A stretch of DNA of 64,000 bases from Chloropicon primus. Taxonomy: Eukaryota; Chlorophyta; Chloropicophyceae; Chloropicales; Chloropicaceae. The notes beneath the pieces were generated by a model, which did no database searches, had not been told where the DNA came from, and saw only the letters and a list, made by a program, of their open reading frames with translations. This document shows, one piece after another, positions 35,401 to 44,229 of this stretch; the stretch's first letter is position 1, and each line of letters begins with the position of its first letter. The stretch is from NCBI GenBank assembly GCA_023205875.1, contig CP060767.1:186001-250000 (forward strand), written 5' to 3'. Position numbers and translations under genes: made by a program.

Positions 35401-36994
35401 CATCCCTCCAGAGGCCGAGGACGAGAACGTGAATCTGGTCCACGGTGTCCTGCAGAGGAGTGACAACAAAGGGGCCGAGGAACTCTTGAAAAAGCTGTTG
35501 CAAATGTGGAAGAATGGAAGCAAGGGCCTCCAGTCCATAGCGGCATGTGTCGGGAGTCTTGCTTTCTACCTCAACAGACCATATCCTCTTACCTCAGCGA
35601 TTGTTGACAAGAATCTCCCCTTGGATGCGAGACTCGGAGCCGCGATTGGTGCATGCAACGCCCTGGGGTGTTCCGGGCTCACGATGCCGCCAAGGCCTCC
35701 TGTTCCAGCGGTGGAGAGAATTCTTCTTCGCTCCGATGTCGTCAACCTCTTCGTGGCAGAACTTATATCAGACCCTTTTCTGAGCTCGACTTTGAAGTGG
35801 TTGGGTCAAATCGTCCTGTATTCCATGCAGAAGCTGGCAAAGAGGACCGAGCTGAGGAGTTCTGGGAAGAAGGAGTTTGACAAATACAGCTACATACAAC
35901 TGTGCATGAATCAAGTGGAGCTCTATCGCTTGGATCCAGGGAAGGAGGATTGCGCTGCCTGTGCCATCAGAGCACTCGCCGGTGTGCACGACACCAGTGT
36001 GCTGGACACGACAGAGTTTGTGTGCAGTTTGATTTGCAGCGAGGTCGGGCATAGCACTTCAAAGGTTTGCTTGCGAGCCTGCTTTGATCTGCTGGCTTCG
36101 CACAAGAATACCTTGGATTGCGTTGTCAGCCAGTCAATCAGTGCGGTTATAGACGTTTTCGACCAGGATCAGGACCTTGAGGACCTTGTGATGAAGTGCT
36201 TGCCAAGCATCCTGTCCATCTCGTCCGCTGAGGACGTGAACAAGTTGCTGAGCAAGGTTACGAACAAGGCAGACGTGACTGTATTCCAGGGAGTCGCGAC
36301 CTTCGTGGATGCCATCTCAGCCAAGAAGCCTCGGAGGTACAAATTGATGCGTGCATCCCTGGTCACCTTTGCGATCCACGCCTTGAGGGACCTCAGTCTT
36401 CCTACCTTGGGCTACCGGCAGCAGAGCGATGGTGACGCGTGGTCATGCATGAGCAACTGGATGGCCAAGTGGGAAGATTTGGATTACATCGAGGAGATTG
36501 CAACCCATATTGAGGACACGAAGAACTTTCTCATTACCTTATCAGGAAAGAAGCCCGCGTGCTCTGACGTGCTGTGCGTCTCCAAGTGGTTCTTGTCTAC
36601 CGAAGGCAACCGTTGGGTGCTCCCGCGTTTGTCTGGGGCAATCGCATCACTCATGGAATCTGGGGTGATCGATGTCAAGCAGTGGATGCTGGACATGTTT
36701 GAAGGCAGCCAGGCATCCTCCAGCAGCAGCCTCGCCCTCTTTGCCAGCGTCCTGCTTTTGCGGTCCAGCAAACTTTTCTCTGCAGCTGCCTTGTTTTGCG
36801 AGGACATCACCCCCCCGGATCTCCTGCCTTGGACCTTGCCAAAGACGCTGAAGGACTTACCTGCTTCTTTCTCTAAACTGTGGTCACACCGATTCCTCCA
36901 ATGGGTGAATGAAACGGAAATCGAGCTGACTGATGCACTCATCTCGATCAAGGAGCACCTGAGCCTCCAGTCCATCGAAACTTTTCTTGTATAG
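32423..36994 (+). CDS. Large HEAT/ARM-repeat protein, focadhesin/RST1-like
   Basis: Single exon, 1523 aa, ATG at 32423. Almost wholly alpha-helical, with repeated helix pairs from ~60 to the end and no membrane segment or signal peptide. Stretches such as HIEQLEHLLEDKDDVVKSIG, IRTVHHLTGLGVFEKRSALK and MPVEDMEELLARLANV resemble the DUF3730-containing family of animal focadhesin and plant RST1, which act as HEAT scaffolds; RST1 works with the Ski/exosome in cytoplasmic RNA decay. Length is close to those (about 1800 aa). I cannot confirm the match by eye, and another HEAT scaffold remains possible. The first ~60 residues are Arg/Gly-rich and may be a less conserved leader. The C-terminal 200 aa (LALFASVLLLRSSKLFSAAA) remain helical. 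Confidence 0.6.
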   Translation: MGSDGRRVKDVARVARPDGRGNDGARLGATVELARLCRERLDREEFGEVAGGSRQGRAGGVDTLEAFVDCVALGDLKQANLGIKCLLRGYSQATSRGARGCVEVLLRCLERRVAAPSGRGWATALTGRREEEDSGGCTIMPIVTAVTFCYLSRGWMQTHSSGAREGKRPGSQHVLLRVMRCLDACPGHLKEEGEASVRLAVQIILQNVSKTLEKIEGGVGLDVDGGQGNMKATKVSRVLTHLVRFLAHVLAQDEVGRKRARYDARAETASADSLVLYSLQHLKYLVLSKPGVAWLRKLASDLLTGIFFRALPLCLDSFNYRLVGIFDILLDLAEEEESQGQLAHLLVKWAVARALQRKSLTGMLPLLCRVTRLLPIPELFLVLLTQDNDSLFSLYGRRCGELGRRHYHVEISALVCFVNRLKTGEGATTPMPLEWSGRSTGISGEAPIQSSHPLSKVMQCLLVALGERSAEQVLLYAKDFVEIVVSNSKTMDLGEKQVVLCVTLTLLRHHDSNVNQVVLESLPEICSNFPGFQEAFAICAFLTLKDLLSSPASGMSVKSMVHFILQSKNSPVLQLLTKRAVQVMTSVDKKSGSSPFPRVYVNAVDCICQAVEEQGNDAQCEDLLKVLCQTPKAGTLESRANAAVVSRLLKAFPRICIEHIEQLEHLLEDKDDVVKSIGIRTVHHLTGLGVFEKRSALKILGRKLASAGDQSLHAWLDFQMLSVSEEMPVEDMEELLARLANVNREGSPELQRAFYSVCSGGSPQMLLHLKEPEYPNVAENFNDAEKFVAAQVVEEVRVLRHRKSVKAAPPDSLWDAVKRQLHSSGESTNAGEAADWGARMMWMACDASPSQHGTNHSLEEFRRVYKQVSPEVVVSSRLFNAGTMAKTTWHAFLSSWLHASDASGDTVDRIEVVSKGILSCQGVDEEVRHIALSALIGVSDSLADELAFQIVPSLVEKFEDQGSSMQTKEISSFCMRLAMPGAPEALREKMREVIPPEAEDENVNLVHGVLQRSDNKGAEELLKKLLQMWKNGSKGLQSIAACVGSLAFYLNRPYPLTSAIVDKNLPLDARLGAAIGACNALGCSGLTMPPRPPVPAVERILLRSDVVNLFVAELISDPFLSSTLKWLGQIVLYSMQKLAKRTELRSSGKKEFDKYSYIQLCMNQVELYRLDPGKEDCAACAIRALAGVHDTSVLDTTEFVCSLICSEVGHSTSKVCLRACFDLLASHKNTLDCVVSQSISAVIDVFDQDQDLEDLVMKCLPSILSISSAEDVNKLLSKVTNKADVTVFQGVATFVDAISAKKPRRYKLMRASLVTFAIHALRDLSLPTLGYRQQSDGDAWSCMSNWMAKWEDLDYIEEIATHIEDTKNFLITLSGKKPACSDVLCVSKWFLSTEGNRWVLPRLSGAIASLMESGVIDVKQWMLDMFEGSQASSSSSLALFASVLLLRSSKLFSAAALFCEDITPPDLLPWTLPKTLKDLPASFSKLWSHRFLQWVNETEIELTDALISIKEHLSLQSIETFLV

Positions 36995-37054
36995 AAGTAA
37001 AAGTAAGACCAAGAAGTGTATTATCATTGAGCATGTATAATGATGAAGACAGGC

Positions 37055-37270
37055 CTAGTAGTCTTCCTCCGGTCCTTGATTCTTTTCGATCCAGTCGCGG
37101 ATGTCCTGGTCACCCGCCATCCGTTTGCATTGCAATGGGTTCCAAGGGCAAGGCGGTTCCTGGCTTCGAACCCACTGCAGAACGTCAAGGTGACCTCTGT
37201 AAGCTGCCCCTTCACAAATCCTCCAGTCCCAAGGGCAAGGCGGATCCTGGCTTCGAAGCCACTTGTTCGA
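37055..37270 (-). pseudogene. Truncated F-box/ankyrin copy: last two repeats joined to the family's 5' module
   Basis: The minus strand encodes KWLRSQDPPCPWDWRICEGA, then AYRGHLDVLQWVRSQEPPCP, then a C-terminus (DIRDWIEKNQGPEEDY) before a stop at 37055. It keeps the same 29-residue unit as the copy at 30197 but has no F-box or start. Directly upstream (37265-37367) is the same 103-bp 5' module found before that gene. So about 700 bp of coding sequence are missing, with the break at a TTCGAA-containing point shared by the promoter element and the repeat. Likely a deletion derivative; no product is expected. Confidence 0.8.
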
Positions 37271-37367
37271 AAGAGCAAGAGAACACGAAGCTGCTTCCAC
37301 CTCTCGCGTCTCCTTTCGTCCCCGTGTCCCCTCCTTCGTCTTCTTCCTCGTCTTCTCTCGAGTCCCC
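37265..37367 (-). repeat. 103-bp inverted repeat, copy B
   Basis: Reverse complement identical to 30023-30125, about 7.1 kb away. Read on the minus strand it precedes the truncated ankyrin copy in the same relative position as copy A precedes the full-length one. Confidence 0.95.
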
Positions 37368-37553
37368 CTCGTCCGTTATTTTCAAGCGGAGAGGAGAGAT
37401 GGTGATTGGCGGGAGAGAACGAGAGGAGTGTGATATGAGGAAACGATCGAAGTGAAGAGCTTGAACCAAGTCCCAACAAGATTATATTAAAGTCATCTCT
37501 TAGATTGATGATAGATTGATGATTGAGGAGCTATCCCCCTCTCACGTTGTCGT

Positions 37554-40500
37554 TCAAAGGTTAAGCTGCTGCCTTGTTTTGATGATGCGCTTGAGCGCTG
37601 TCAGCCAGACACCACACTCATCAAAGTCACTGGTTGTCAAGCTGATATGGATCTTACTGGCCGTGGCAAAGTCACGACCGGCAAGTGCCTTTGCAATTTC
37701 TTGCAAAGCAGATTTGACGCTGGGCTTCACGTCACCGTTGTTGAGCTTCCAGAAAAGGATGCCAATCCTCCGGGAGTTGTCCTGCACCTCCCTTTTCTTG
37801 CCAGGGTTCCCCTCCAGCGCCCGGGCACAAACTTGGTAGCTCTCCTTCAACACAGCCACCGCAGATTGCAACTGCTGGTCCACCTTGCTCACGTCAGCAG
37901 TTTCGATGCTGATGTTTGGTGGCGGCGATGCCGGGGCCGGGGCAGCTGGCGGCGGCGACGCTGGTGTAGCAGCCGCCTGTGCAGCTTGAGGTGGCACAAA
38001 CTGGGTAGGTGCTGGAGCTGGGGCTGCTGCAGCAGCTGGAGGTGCAACGGGGTTGAACAGCTGGGGTTGCTGAGGTTGCTGGTAAGCCTGCTGAGGTTGC
38101 TGGTAAGCCTGCTCGGCTCCAGCTCCGTAGCTCGCTTGAACAGCACCTCCCGCATTGTAATCGCTGTAACTTGCCTGCTGGGTTTGCTGAGGTTGCTGGT
38201 ATTGACCATATCCCCCTGTTGCGTTGGCCTGGCCATACGCTCCTGCGCTTCCCTGACTGTAACCTCCTGTGGCCCCCTGACTGTAGCCTCCTCCACCTCC
38301 TTGGCCGTACGCCCCTCCACTTGCTTGTCCATACTGCTGTTGTTGGCTGTAAGCCCCTTCGCTTCCTCCGTAATAGCCTGCGTTTCCACCACCGTTGTAG
38401 TTGTTATAATCATAGCTCTGTCCAGAGGAGGCATTCTGCTGAGACTCTTGAGACCCATATCCTGCACCCGTATCGTAACTCGTCGCCTGCGACTGTGACG
38501 CAGCTTGCGTCGCCGAGGCTTGCAGCCTCTCCAAGAGAATAGTGTCTGATGGCTCTCCTGGAACCCCGCCGAGGAAGCTCAGGGCCACGTCAATCTGTCC
38601 ATTGGATGCCAACAGGTCAGCGTACATGCTGAGAAGGTCCCCGTAGGCTTGGCTGGCCTGCTGCTCTGTGGCCAGGGACAGCACGATCGCCTTCTCCATG
38701 ACTGTGTGCAGCTGGGCCTTGTCCTGGGAGAGGTCAATGCTCTGAGACCAGAGTCTGACGGCATTGTCCAAATTGCCGGCGCAGATGTAACAGAGCACCG
38801 CAGAGTCGATGTCTCCTCCTCTCGTCAACAGCAAGTCTCCGAGGTTGCTGCAAAGATCAGGCCAGTCCTCCGACTGGGCGTAGGTGCACAAGAGGGCCAA
38901 GGTCTCCCTCCACGCTTGGGGGTGCTGCTGCTGGACGAGAGCCTTGAGGTCGTTCTCCATAATCGAGAGCAAAACCTTCATGTATCCCTTCGAGTTCTTG
39001 GAGAGATACGCCTTCTGGGTTTTGGCCCAAAGGTCAGCACCCCCAACAGAGGCGATCATAAGAGCATCGGCCATCTTGTCGGCCTTGAGGCAAACATTGA
39101 CAGCCTCACCGTAATTGCCAACGAACAAGGCGTGCTTGATCTCCCTATCAATGTCATCCAGCTCTTCCCCTGCGACTTGCTCGGTTTCCTCCGGCTTGCT
39201 CTCCTCTGGAGAAGCAGCAGCAGCCTCTTCCTTCTTCGGGGCTGGGGAAGGCAAGGGGGACGGCACGCCCTGCAAGTTATCAAAGAAGTCCTCGTCATTA
39301 AAGGCTTCCGGCTGAGCCAATTGTTGGTTGATCTCGTCCAAGTTTCCATCCAAGGACAAGTTCCCGGCAGGGTTGACCAAGCCGTTGGCATCCGCTTGCT
39401 CGGCTGGGGCCTCTTCCTCCTCTGTTTGGGGCTTGTAACCCAAATGCTCGAGCAATTGCTTCCTCGTGTCCCCTTCGAACAAAATTTTCATGAATTCCCA
39501 GAGCTCCTTCTCCTGTGTTGAGGCGCTGGCGTCCCCCTTCTTCTGGCAGAAGGACAGCATGGCGTCCTTGCTCGAGTCCGCCGCCAACTGCGTCAGCTCG
39601 CTGGCGTAGTTCGCCAACGAGTCGTCCCCTGGGACAGAGGAAATCCTCACAGTCGAGCTCTTCGAGGTCGTTGCTGGGGCCTGCTGCTGGTTCGCGCCCC
39701 CAGCTTGCTGCACGGGGTTCTTACTAAAGGAAATCACCTTGCCTCCAAAGCCAAAAGCAGCGCCGCAAGGCCTTCCCATCCAGTTCGGGGCCCTCTTGGC
39801 GACGGCCAGGTTGAGAGCGCCCCCGGCGCTCTGTTGTTGCTGCCCGCTAAAGTCGAACTCCCCTCCGCTGGCACTCTCCTGGGGCTGGCCTGCTCCCATG
39901 CCCTGCACCACGTCGTAGACGGACACGACTCCGTCAAAGCTGGCGGTCGCGAACCACCCGGGCACGGTGGGGCACCACTGGGCATCGAAATTCCAGTTCT
40001 GAGACCTTGGCATCTCGCTCAGCACCTCACCGGCGTAAGCATCCCAGAGCAACGTCCTATTGTCCTTGCCCGTACTCAGGAGCAGGGAGGGGTCGAGATC
40101 AGACCAAGCCAGGCTCAGCACGCCCTTGTCATGGCCCTTGAACTCCCTGCACGGGGAGATGGAGTTCCTCAGATCCCAAACCTGCAAGGTAGGGAACCTG
40201 TCGTCGTCCGAGGCAACGATGAGCTGCGTGGCTATCTCCGGGTGCCACTGCAGCGCCGAGCACCTCTTTCCCACGTTCCCCCCGCTAGAATCGCTAAAAG
40301 ATATCACCTGCCTCTGCCTCTTGAGGTCCCACACGATGGTGCTGCCACTGGACGTCGTGCTCGCCAGAATGTGTTGGACCTTGTGGTTCCAGCTCAAGGC
40401 CGTGATCTCTCCCTTCTGCATGCCAGAGTCCTTCAACGCGGGGAACAGGCTCGGCTTTGTGGGGTTGGCGACGTCCCAAATGCAAACGTCGCCGTCCTCC

Positions 40501-41017
40501 CCTCCGCTGGCGAGGAGGTTGCCGCTAAAGGGGTTGAATTGAAGGCCCTTCACAGCTCCCTTGTGCTTCTTCAGCGGGCAGATCAAGGCAGACTCCGCGT
40601 CCTCCGCGGAAAAGAGCTTGTCCGGGTTGAACAGGTTGACGCTCCCGTCCACAAGGCCGCCCGCTATGACGCCGAGGGGGTATTCGGACTCCGCTCCCGG
40701 GAGAGCGCCCCACACAAGCCTATGGAACCTCTCGTGCGACTCCGCCTCTACACCATTCTTCTGCAAGACGTTCGCCTGCCCCCCACCCGTCGACGGATTC
40801 AGCGAGAAGAGCTCCACTGTTGCCGTCGTGGAGAAGCTCATGTCAAAGGCACCAGCGACCGTTCCCGCGGCAAGCTGGCCCATGGCACCTCCTGCAACGA
40901 CAATGACGACGAAGAAGGAAAACACACAAACACACACAAAAAACAGAAACAAGGGCGTCAGCACAGCGATCGATCATCGGGGTGACACGACACGACAAAA
41001 CATGGCACGAAACGAGA

Positions 41018-41060
<43 letters not shown>

Positions 41061-41201
41061 TGAGCTCTTGTCTCTGGAAAGGAAAAAAGAAACCCACTTT
41101 CGAGTGAGCAAAACGTTTTGCTTACCTTCCTTGGCACATGCTTTGGGGCAGAATGCAAAGGTGGCACTCCTCTCCACGCGTCCAAGTGGCGCCGGTGTCA
41201 T
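37554..41201 (-). CDS. SEC31: COPII outer-coat protein SEC31
   Basis: With SEC13 forms the outer cage of ER-export vesicles. Exon 1 is 41201-41126 and exon 2 40891-37554 (GTAAGC to CGTTGCAG, phase 1), giving 1137 aa. The WD40 propeller spans ~30-370: VEAESHERFHRLVWGA, then GAVKGLQFNPFSGNLLASGG, then HILASTTSSGSTIVWDL and ATQLIVASDDDRFP. The linker NWMGRPCGAAFGFGGKVISF is a SEC31 hallmark. The alpha-solenoid lies at ~560-840. A Tyr/Gly/Gln-rich low-complexity region (~870-1030) contains AYQQPQQ repeats. The C-terminal domain (~1035-1137) resembles the SEC31/SRA1 helical bundle. Without exon 1 the frame would start in intron sequence. Two oriented repeat units lie upstream. Confidence 0.96.
41021..41057. 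repeat. (CT)n microsatellite in the SEC31 intron
   Basis: About 18 CT dinucleotides on the plus strand inside SEC31 intron 1 (40892-41125); on the transcribed strand it is a GA run. Similar GA/CT runs occur in several other introns and 5' regions of the window. Confidence 0.9.
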
Positions 41202-41251
41202 GATGGTCGTTCCTCTCGCGCTCTCTCCTGGTCCAACACGCCTCAAGGCTC
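41201..41251 (-). promoter_or_regulatory. 3'-splice-like pyrimidine run and acceptor just before the SEC31 start
   Basis: Reading the minus strand towards the SEC31 ATG, a T-rich run (CTTTTTGTTTCTTTTTTTGG, about 41285-41263) leads to GTTGGACCAG ending near 41230, with the ATG 29 nt further. This would close a 5'-UTR intron containing the proximal repeat unit. Only transcripts can confirm it. Confidence 0.4.
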
Positions 41252-41640
41252 TCTTGAGGACCAAAAAAAGAAACAAAAAGAAAAAGAAATCAGATTCCTT
41301 GTTCAGTTCCTCAATTCTCCATCCCGGCGTCCTTTCTTTCGAGCGACGGCTCTTTCGAAAGAGGAAGGGACGAAGACTCCGCCTACGTCGCTCCCCTCCC
41401 CTCCCCTCCCCTCCCTCGCCACCCAAACACGCCTGTCCGTCCGTCCTTGCTCGACGAAAGGAACCGATTCTGGCGTTCATGAACCTCAATTCTCCAGCCC
41501 GTCGTCATTTCTTTCAAGCGACGGGTCTTTCGAAAGAGGAAGACAAGAATCTTCCGCCTCCATCACTCCCCTCCACTCCCCTCCCCTCCCTCGTCGCCCA
41601 AACTCACCTCTCTCTCCCTCTCTCCTTCAAGAAAGCGATC
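41202..41640 (-). repeat. Two 175-bp direct repeats with oriented elements upstream of SEC31
   Basis: Plus-strand copies begin TCAATTCTCC at 41311 and 41486. On the minus strand each holds a near-perfect element (5' ends 41361 and 41536) reading CTT-TCG-AAA-GAG-CCG and CTT-TCG-AAA-GAC-CCG, closing with GAAAG to form a 26-nt palindrome-like unit. AG|GTGAGTTTGGGCGACG starts at 41607, 71 nt before the distal element; the proximal unit has AG|GCGTGTTTGGG at the same place. A long pyrimidine run and GTTGGACCAG then precede the SEC31 ATG, as a 3' splice site would. Confidence 0.8.
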
Positions 41641-42292
41641 GATCGATCGATCGTTTTAGGGTTCAGGAAAGCGATCATCTTCATCTGAGGAGACGGCGGA
41701 ATCGATCGATCGCGATCGCGAGTGGCGAGGGTTCGACTCGAGTTTGTGGACGACACGGCGAGAACGAGGGCAAGGGGATACTATAAAACGAAAGAGGACA
41801 CCGAGACCTTTCCGTGAAGGTGTCATTTGCCCCTCATCGACGGGACGCGTTGTGGATCCCAACACAAGCAAGGGAGGAAGCGAGCGAGCGTAGGCGTAGG
41901 CTTGAGCACGGAGCGTCGGTGGAGCGGAGCGGATCGGCATTGGAGAGGAAGCGGGTTCGAATCTCGCGTGACGACAGGCCTCTGCCGCTGACGCCTTCGT
42001 TCACTTCAGGACTCGACGCCTTCGTTCGAGGAGGATGAAGCTGATGAAGTTGTTGAAACTGATGAAGTTGAAGCTGATGAAGAAGATGTCGTAAAGCGAG
42101 AGGGCGAGGTCATCGAGGAGAGCAAAAGGTTTCAAGGGTTTTCTCCATCAGCGCATTTCATTCATTCGCCGTCGCCGTCGCCGTCGTGTGAATCGAATCG
42201 AATCGAATCGAATCGAATCCCAAAGCTAAGCCTAAGTTTTGGGTGAGAGGAGTCTGGTGGACGACTCGCTCGTTGTTGACTCTGGGTTAGCC
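41641..42292. other. 5' region of TFIIA-gamma: simple repeats, no clear element
   Basis: Holds GATC-rich palindromic tracts (41636-41660 and 41698-41718), a GATGAAG-rich stretch (42034-42092), GTCGCC repeats (42166-42185) and an (AATCG)n run at 42189-42219. A partial open frame over the GATGAAG stretch is acidic and repeat-driven, and I do not call it a gene. GGGTTCGAATCTCGC near 41953 resembles a tRNA T-arm but no tRNA body surrounds it. Confidence 0.6.
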
Positions 42293-42745
42293 ATGGCAGG
42301 TGTACAATACAGAACGAGCAAGATTGGTGAGGCACTGATAGATGCACTGGATGGCTTCGTGGCGGACGGAAGGCTCGAGGCAGCGCAGGCGAACTTGATC
42401 TTGGAGCAGTTCGACAAGTCCACAGGAAAATATCTGGCGAGCAGCACCGTCAAGGCCATGCTCAAGGGGGATCTGCACACGTACAGGTAAGCGAGCGTGG
42501 CCTGCGAGCGCCAGTCTCTCTCCTTTTTTTAATTAATCGTCCCTCTTTCGGGGTTCTGACTCGACTCGGTTGCCTCGCCCAGGTCGTTTGACGAGATCTA
42601 CACGCTGCTCGTGAAGGACTGCGAGATCAAACTGCACACCGCGAGGAGGGACGCTCGGGACCAAACGGGGAGCCAGGTGACTCTCAAGGCTGATATGGTG
42701 AAGTTGATATGCCAGGACGCTAAAATAGGGCAGAGGCCATCGTGA
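42293..42745 (+). CDS. Transcription initiation factor IIA gamma subunit (TOA2)
   Basis: Small TFIIA subunit that stabilises TBP on promoter DNA. Exons 42293-42486 and 42583-42745 (GTAAGC to CTCGCCCAG, phase 2) give 118 aa. The N-terminal helical half is YRTSKIGEALIDALDGFVAD, then ANLILEQFDKSTGKYL, matching human YRNTTLGNSLQESLDEL and LQVLLQFDKAIN. The exon junction restores LHTYRSFDEIYTLLVKDCEI, as in human [20 protein letters not shown]. The C-terminal half has VKLICQDAK, as in human VKIVACDGK. Length is normal (about 110 aa). Reading through the intron would stop after two codons, which supports the splice. Confidence 0.96.
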
Positions 42746-42772
42746 GGGCGAAGAATATGTACCACACGGTTT

Positions 42773-42815
<43 letters not shown>

Positions 42816-42928
42816 CCGACTTGGAGGGAGAGAACTGCTTCGCCGAACTCGGCGCCGAGTGCGTGTCGAAAGTGAAGAGTTTTCAGTTACAATCAATCCT
42901 GGTACTTGTTTATATATTTTTGACCTCC
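42746..42928. other. Convergent 3' flank with (CA)n
   Basis: A (CA)n run at about 42775-42804 is followed by an A run; AT-rich sequence (TTTATATATTTTT) lies near 42910. No gene. Confidence 0.6.
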
Positions 42929-43468
42929 TCACGACTTTCTCGTGCTGATGAGCGAGTGCTTTGTGTTGATCAGCTGGCAGTAACTCATGGCGTCTCCGTA
43001 CTTCCTGTACGACTCTCTGTTCGATAGCGTTCCCACGATCCTTTCCTGGTCATTCTGCGAGTGCTGCCAGCCAAAGTGGTGGTGGTGGACGAGGTGCGGT
43101 GGCAAGCTGAGGAAGTCCTTCCTCTCCTCCTTGGACAGGGTCTCCTCGGAGCCGGGGCCGGGCGGAGGAGGGCCAACCTGCTGACCCGCCGCCCACGTCT
43201 TGTCCCCAAAGAGGTCCCCCGAAGTGTTGGACACGTCCAGCGGGCCCGAAGTCGACGCCAAAAAGTCCGCAGAGTCCGGAATCCTCTTGTACGACTCCGA
43301 CTCGTTCGTCTTGGTGAGCTCCCTCAGCTCCCTCAAAGACTTGGACCCAAACTCGCTGCGTCCCCTCTGCGACTTGCTTTCCCCAAGAATCCATTGCTTC
43401 ATGTGCTCTGGCCGGTACTGGGAGAAGATCCCGTGCCCGCTCGTCGTCCCTCCCTTCCCTCCTGCCAT
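42929..43468 (-). CDS. Orphan 179-aa soluble protein, function unknown
   Basis: Single exon, ATG at 43468 (MAGGKGGTTSGHGIFSQY). I do not recognise a family. It is hydrophilic and largely disordered in the middle (TWAAGQQVGPPPPGPGSEET), with more ordered ends: RPEHMKQWILGESKSQRG near the N-terminus, and LVHHHHFGWQHSQNDQERIV and ESYRKYGDAMSYCQLINTKH near the C-terminus. There is no signal peptide or membrane segment. Small proteins of this composition occur among ciliary microtubule-inner proteins, but nothing specific shows that here. Coding status is supported by length, codon use like neighbours and an oriented upstream element (5' end 43796). It is convergent with TFIIA-gamma. Confidence 0.65.
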   Translation of the reverse strand: MAGGKGGTTSGHGIFSQYRPEHMKQWILGESKSQRGRSEFGSKSLRELRELTKTNESESYKRIPDSADFLASTSGPLDVSNTSGDLFGDKTWAAGQQVGPPPPGPGSEETLSKEERKDFLSLPPHLVHHHHFGWQHSQNDQERIVGTLSNRESYRKYGDAMSYCQLINTKHSLISTRKS

Positions 43469-44229
43469 GACGCTCCCTCAGTCGACTCAACAACCAAAGC
43501 GAAAGTGTACCTGGTGCACTAGGCTGCCTCTGCAACAAATGCTTCGAGAGATACCTCCAAGACTTTCTAAACCAAGAGCTTCCCTTCCAAACCAGTCAGC
43601 CTCCTGACCTCAGGCCAACGTTTCCAGACACTTGCTGCCCCTCTCCTGGATCTTTCACCCCTCTAGGGTTCACCTGGGACCCCAGGCACTTGTTGCCCCT
43701 CTCCCCTTCCCCTGGTCCTGGTCTCTCCCCTTGCTCCTCGAGCAGCTCGAGACGATAGTCGTACCCAAATCGCTCGAGCGAATGCTTAAATGAAAGATCA
43801 CGAGATGATCTACCGTTTGGTGTAACCCAAACTCGCTTCCTGTTCCGTCTTGGCTGCTCAAAACCTCAGCAAAGTCAGCGGCCTTGCCTCGACCCTAAAG
43901 CAATGGGAGAGCTTCCAAATTTCTGTTCTCTCATCGTCGTTGACCTGAAAAAAACCCAAGTGACAAAAATGAATGCAAACCATCGTACACTCGTTAATCA
44001 CCATTTTGGGGCCTCGAAAGCCTCGGCGAACTTCTGACAGGACAACCGCGGCCTTCTCCGCCTCCCTTGGGACGAGCGAGCTTCCATTACTGGTAACGGT
44101 TCACGTGGACGGATTCCTCTCCTCCCGAGCTTTCGATAGACCCCTTACTTGAAGGGTTTGGCGTTACGAAAGGGTCGTGCGTCCGTTACGAAGTTCATCC
44201 CATCCACAGGGAGGGAGTGAAGCACAAGT
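43469..44229. other. Divergent 5' region between the orphan gene and the SVIP-like gene
   Basis: A minus-strand element at 43796-43764 (CTT-TCA-TTT-AAG-CAT-TCG-CTC-GAG) faces the orphan gene. A plus-strand element at 44130-44163 (CTT-TCG-ATA-GAC-CCC-TTA-CTT-GAA) faces the SVIP-like gene, 100 bp before its ATG. An acceptor-like CATCCACAG ends near 44210. A short duplication, CACTTGCTGCCCCTCTCC and CACTTGTTGCCCCTCTCC, lies at about 43630 and 43687. No gene is supported. Confidence 0.6.

Larger units (their letters stand above)
36995..37553. other. Interval between the HEAT protein and SEC31 holding an ankyrin pseudogene
   Basis: Convergent 3' flanks with a truncated minus-strand ankyrin copy and its 5' module (37055-37367). 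Outside that, 37390-37553 is AT-rich with a short repeat (TTGATGATAGATTGATGAT) near the SEC31 stop. No other gene. Confidence 0.7.

Noticed and set aside
36995-37553. A second functional ankyrin gene on the minus strand
   Set aside because: Only two repeats remain, without F-box or start codon, directly abutting the promoter module; scored as a pseudogene.
41945-41975. Possible tRNA: GCGGGTTCGAATCTCGC looks like a T-arm
   Set aside because: No matching acceptor strand, D-arm or anticodon arm lies in the preceding ~90 nt; only the T-arm-like hairpin is present.
42040-42230. Acidic open frame (GATGAAG-rich) before TFIIA-gamma as an extra exon
   Set aside because: Driven by simple repeats running into GTCGCC and AATCG microsatellites; TFIIA-gamma needs no upstream exon.
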